Below are positions 62,131-64,000 of a DNA stretch of 64,000 nucleotides, piece after piece. Source of the DNA: Promethearchaeota archaeon (GTDB lineage: Archaea; Asgardarchaeota; Thorarchaeia; Thorarchaeales; Thorarchaeaceae). Numbering within the stretch: the stretch's first letter is position 1; each line of letters starts with the position of its first letter. The position numbers were made by a program, and so were the translations under genes. Below the pieces are notes generated by a model. It saw only the letters and a list, made by a program, of their open reading frames with translations, was not told the origin of the DNA and searched no databases. The stretch spans positions 1 through 64,000 of the forward strand of contig WJMJ01000131.1 in assembly GCA_014728035.1 (NCBI GenBank), written 5' to 3'.

Positions 62131-64000
62131 CTAGTCCTTCCTTAGGGGACTAGGCCCTAATTTCTCTGCAAGATCCGATAATTTCTTGACAGTATCAGCC
62201 CAGATTGGGCCTTCACTTGCACTAATCTGAGTGAACTGAAGACGGTCGGGTTCAAGACCTGCTTTTTCTATGATTTTCTTGGCGATTGCATATCGGCGTT
62301 CAAAGGAAACATTTCCATCCACATAATGACAGTCTCCAAAATGACAACCTGAAATCCACACCATATCTGCACCCAATCTAAAAGCTTCAAGAATGTGAGT
62401 TACGCTGACCCGTCCCGTACACATCACTCGTATATCTCGAACGGTTGTAGGTTGTTGAAATCTCGATACACCAGCACTATCCGCCCCAGCATAGCTACAC
62501 CAATTGCAAAGAATGGTAAGAATTCGTGGCTGGCTAGCGGGCATATCCTTCAACGCTGACCGCACCTGTGCAAGAATTTGGTCATCAGTGAAATGTTTCA
62601 TTGTAATTGCACCAGCTGGACACCCAGCTGCACATTTTCCACAACCTTGACAAAGAACAGGATTAGGAACAGCATAATCATGGCTTCCATCTCCAGGAAC
62701 AACTTCAATTGCATTGTATGCACAGTTTATCTCACAAGTTCCACATCCCACACAGACTTCTGGATCAACAACAGAAACAATTGCTTCGGCTCTTCGTATA
62801 CCCCTTGCAAGAGGAATTAGAGCTCTTGCAGCAGCTCCTCGTCCTTGAGCAATCGCCTCATCAATTCCTTTGGGAGCGGTAGCTGTTCCTGCAACATAGA
62901 CCCCATCAGTTTGGAAATCAACAGGACGTAGTTTAGGATGAGCTTCCATAAAGAATCCCGACATGTTAAGTGGAACTTTGAATAATTCAGATAATTCTTT
63001 GTTCTTATCTCGAGGAATCATAGCAGTTGCAAGAACAACATGGTCTACATCCAGATTCAACTGAGCACCAAGAATTTGATCCTCCACTTCAATGTGAACA
63101 GCCTTATCTTTCCCTTTCTTAACCACTGGAGGAGTATCACCATCAAAACGAATGAATACGATTCCCCTCTTTCGCGCCTCACGGTATTTATCCTCAACTG
63201 CATAGGGTACACGAAGATCCCGGTAGAGATGAAATATTCGTGAATTAGGATACTTCTCAAGAAGTTCTAGTGAATGCCCGATAGCTACTGAGCAGCAGAT
63301 TCCTGAACACCATGTCCGAGAACCTTCGAGGGATTCTTTCTCACGAGAGCCAGCACAATGAATGACAGCGAAAGTTTCACCATCTTTGATGTCGTCGCCT
63401 GTTGCAACTCGATTATTAAGTTCGACTTCAGTCATAACCTCTGGAATCTTCTTGAGGCCATACAGACCTTCCTCTTCTAGCTGAGTAGCTCCAGTTGCAA
63501 CAATTACAACTCCAACTTTCAATTCATGCTTTTCTTTTCCGGTTTCTACAACAATATCAAAGTCACCAATAGAACCCTTTGCCTCAACCACTTCAGAGGA
63601 GAGATATAGCTCGATGTTCTCATTTTTCTTTATCAGCTCATCATACTGATTTATTATTTCTGAGGTTGAACGAAAGTCAAAATTGACTGTATGTAAGTCA
63701 TTCAATAATCCGCCAATTTGGTCTTCTTTCTCAACTAGATGGACTTTGTATCCTTTATCAGCAATAAGATTAGCAGCAGTCATTCCTGAGACTCCAGCTC
63801 CAATGACAAGAACAGCTGGTTCAATCTCCGTCACAGCTTCTTCTTGAGGTTCTAATAACCGTGAACGTGCAACAGCCATTCGTACAAGATCCATAGCCTT
63901 GGAAGTTGCCTCGTCTTTAGCACCCTGATGTACCCACGAACAATGCTCACGGATGTTTGCCATCTCAAATAGATACTTGTTTAATCCAGCTTCCTCAATA
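62131..64000 (-). CDS. HdrA-MvhD fusion protein, 5' end outside window
   Basis: HdrA FAD subunit fused to an MvhD-type hydrogenase-linking domain. The frame is open to the right edge: codons before ATG 63963 read AGLNKYLFE, which with MANIREHCSWVH is the HdrA N-domain consensus, so the real start lies beyond 64000. Visible parts: FAD loop VIGAGVSGMTAANLIADKG, WCSGICCSVAIGHSLELLEK, clusters CVGCGTCEINCAY and CQGCGKCAAGCPAG, then MvhD (ILCNWCSYAGADSAG, VMCTGRVSV, GCHFGDCHYVDGN). MvhD passes electrons from a hydrogenase or dehydrogenase into HdrA. Upstream of hdrC-hdrB. Confidence 0.92.
   Translation of the reverse strand, partial: IEEAGLNKYLFEMANIREHCSWVHQGAKDEATSKAMDLVRMAVARSRLLEPQEEAVTEIEPAVLVIGAGVSGMTAANLIADKGYKVHLVEKEDQIGGLLNDLHTVNFDFRSTSEIINQYDELIKKNENIELYLSSEVVEAKGSIGDFDIVVETGKEKHELKVGVVIVATGATQLEEEGLYGLKKIPEVMTEVELNNRVATGDDIKDGETFAVIHCAGSREKESLEGSRTWCSGICCSVAIGHSLELLEKYPNSRIFHLYRDLRVPYAVEDKYREARKRGIVFIRFDGDTPPVVKKGKDKAVHIEVEDQILGAQLNLDVDHVVLATAMIPRDKNKELSELFKVPLNMSGFFMEAHPKLRPVDFQTDGVYVAGTATAPKGIDEAIAQGRGAAARALIPLARGIRRAEAIVSVVDPEVCVGCGTCEINCAYNAIEVVPGDGSHDYAVPNPVLCQGCGKCAAGCPAGAITMKHFTDDQILAQVRSALKDMPASQPRILTILCNWCSYAGADSAGVSRFQQPTTVRDIRVMCTGRVSVTHILEAFRLGADMVWISGCHFGDCHYVDGNVSFERRYAIAKKIIEKAGLEPDRLQFTQISASEGPIWADTVKKLSDLAEKLGPSPLRKD

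Noticed and set aside
1-64000. CRISPR array expected because of the CARF-like domain
   Set aside because: No regularly spaced identical repeats were seen in any intergenic stretch, and no cas gene is recognisable. The CARF-like call must stand on the protein alone.
63963-64000. ATG at 63963 as the true start of the HdrA-MvhD gene
   Set aside because: The frame continues upstream with AGLNKYLFE, matching the HdrA N-terminal domain, and no stop appears before the window edge. The gene is cut by the window.

Overview
The window is a gene-dense archaeal chromosome segment, almost certainly from an Asgard archaeon (Promethearchaeota). The strongest evidence is a full-length eukaryote-like actin (1051-2157, minus strand) next to ordinary archaeal information-processing genes: the exosome subunits Rrp4/Rrp41/Rrp42, SBDS, prefoldin beta, the KEOPS subunits Pcc1 and Cgi121, L37Ae, a Brix-domain protein and the proteasome alpha subunit. 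The combination with HdrABC/MvhD and a group-3b hydrogenase fits a Thorarchaeia- or Heimdall-like lineage, but I cannot fix the class from sequence alone. Genes often begin with TTG or GTG behind a clear GGAGG-type ribosome binding site, and promoters show CTTAAATA-like TATA boxes.

Layout. 1-2.2 kb: a DUF433/DUF5615 toxin-antitoxin pair whose toxin reading frame is broken at its start, bracketed by an imperfect ~110-bp direct repeat, then the actin. 2.5-6.3 kb: a two-gene operon of unknown role (winged-helix + CARF-like Rossmann protein, and a stand-alone RNase III-like domain), an HD phosphohydrolase and a small protein resembling the PriL Fe-S domain. 6.3-11.9 kb: an FG-GAP beta-propeller protein, a lipid head-group module (CDP-alcohol phosphatidyltransferase plus nucleotidyltransferase), a t6A module (Sua5/YrdC, THUMP protein, Cgi121) and a phosphoribosyltransferase. 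12-19.3 kb: histidine degradation (hutI, hutH, hutU) interspersed with a DtxR-type regulator, a methyltransferase and endonuclease V. 19.3-28.3 kb: accessory genes, including a PLD-fold protein with a DpnI-like winged helix, an HExxxH metallopeptidase-like protein, an Lrp-type regulator, a WD40 protein, a class II photolyase and a DUF2797 protein.

28.4-38.2 kb is a long minus-strand run of core genes: proteasome alpha, SBDS, rrp4-rrp41-rrp42, rpl37ae, Brix, pcc1, prefoldin beta, DUF3194, a DHH phosphoesterase and an ECF energising module (two ATPases plus the T subunit). 38.4-42.2 kb is a Zn/Mn ABC uptake system with a NikR-like regulator. 42.2-46.5 kb holds a coiled-coil protein, an AEC transporter, a tungsten-type aldehyde:ferredoxin oxidoreductase and a CPBP membrane protease.

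46.6-64 kb is dominated by redox enzymes: a complete hydBGDA-type NiFe hydrogenase, a 1034-residue double HdrA-like flavoprotein, HdrB and HdrC, and an HdrA-MvhD fusion that runs off the right edge of the window. Together these suggest H2/NAD(P)H and ferredoxin/disulfide-linked electron flow, probably with flavin-based electron bifurcation. A large multi-PAS/GAF histidine kinase sits between the Hdr genes. A 17-residue lysine-rich peptide gene lies between hdrC and the HdrA-MvhD gene. I see no rRNA, tRNA, CRISPR array, insertion sequence or provirus.
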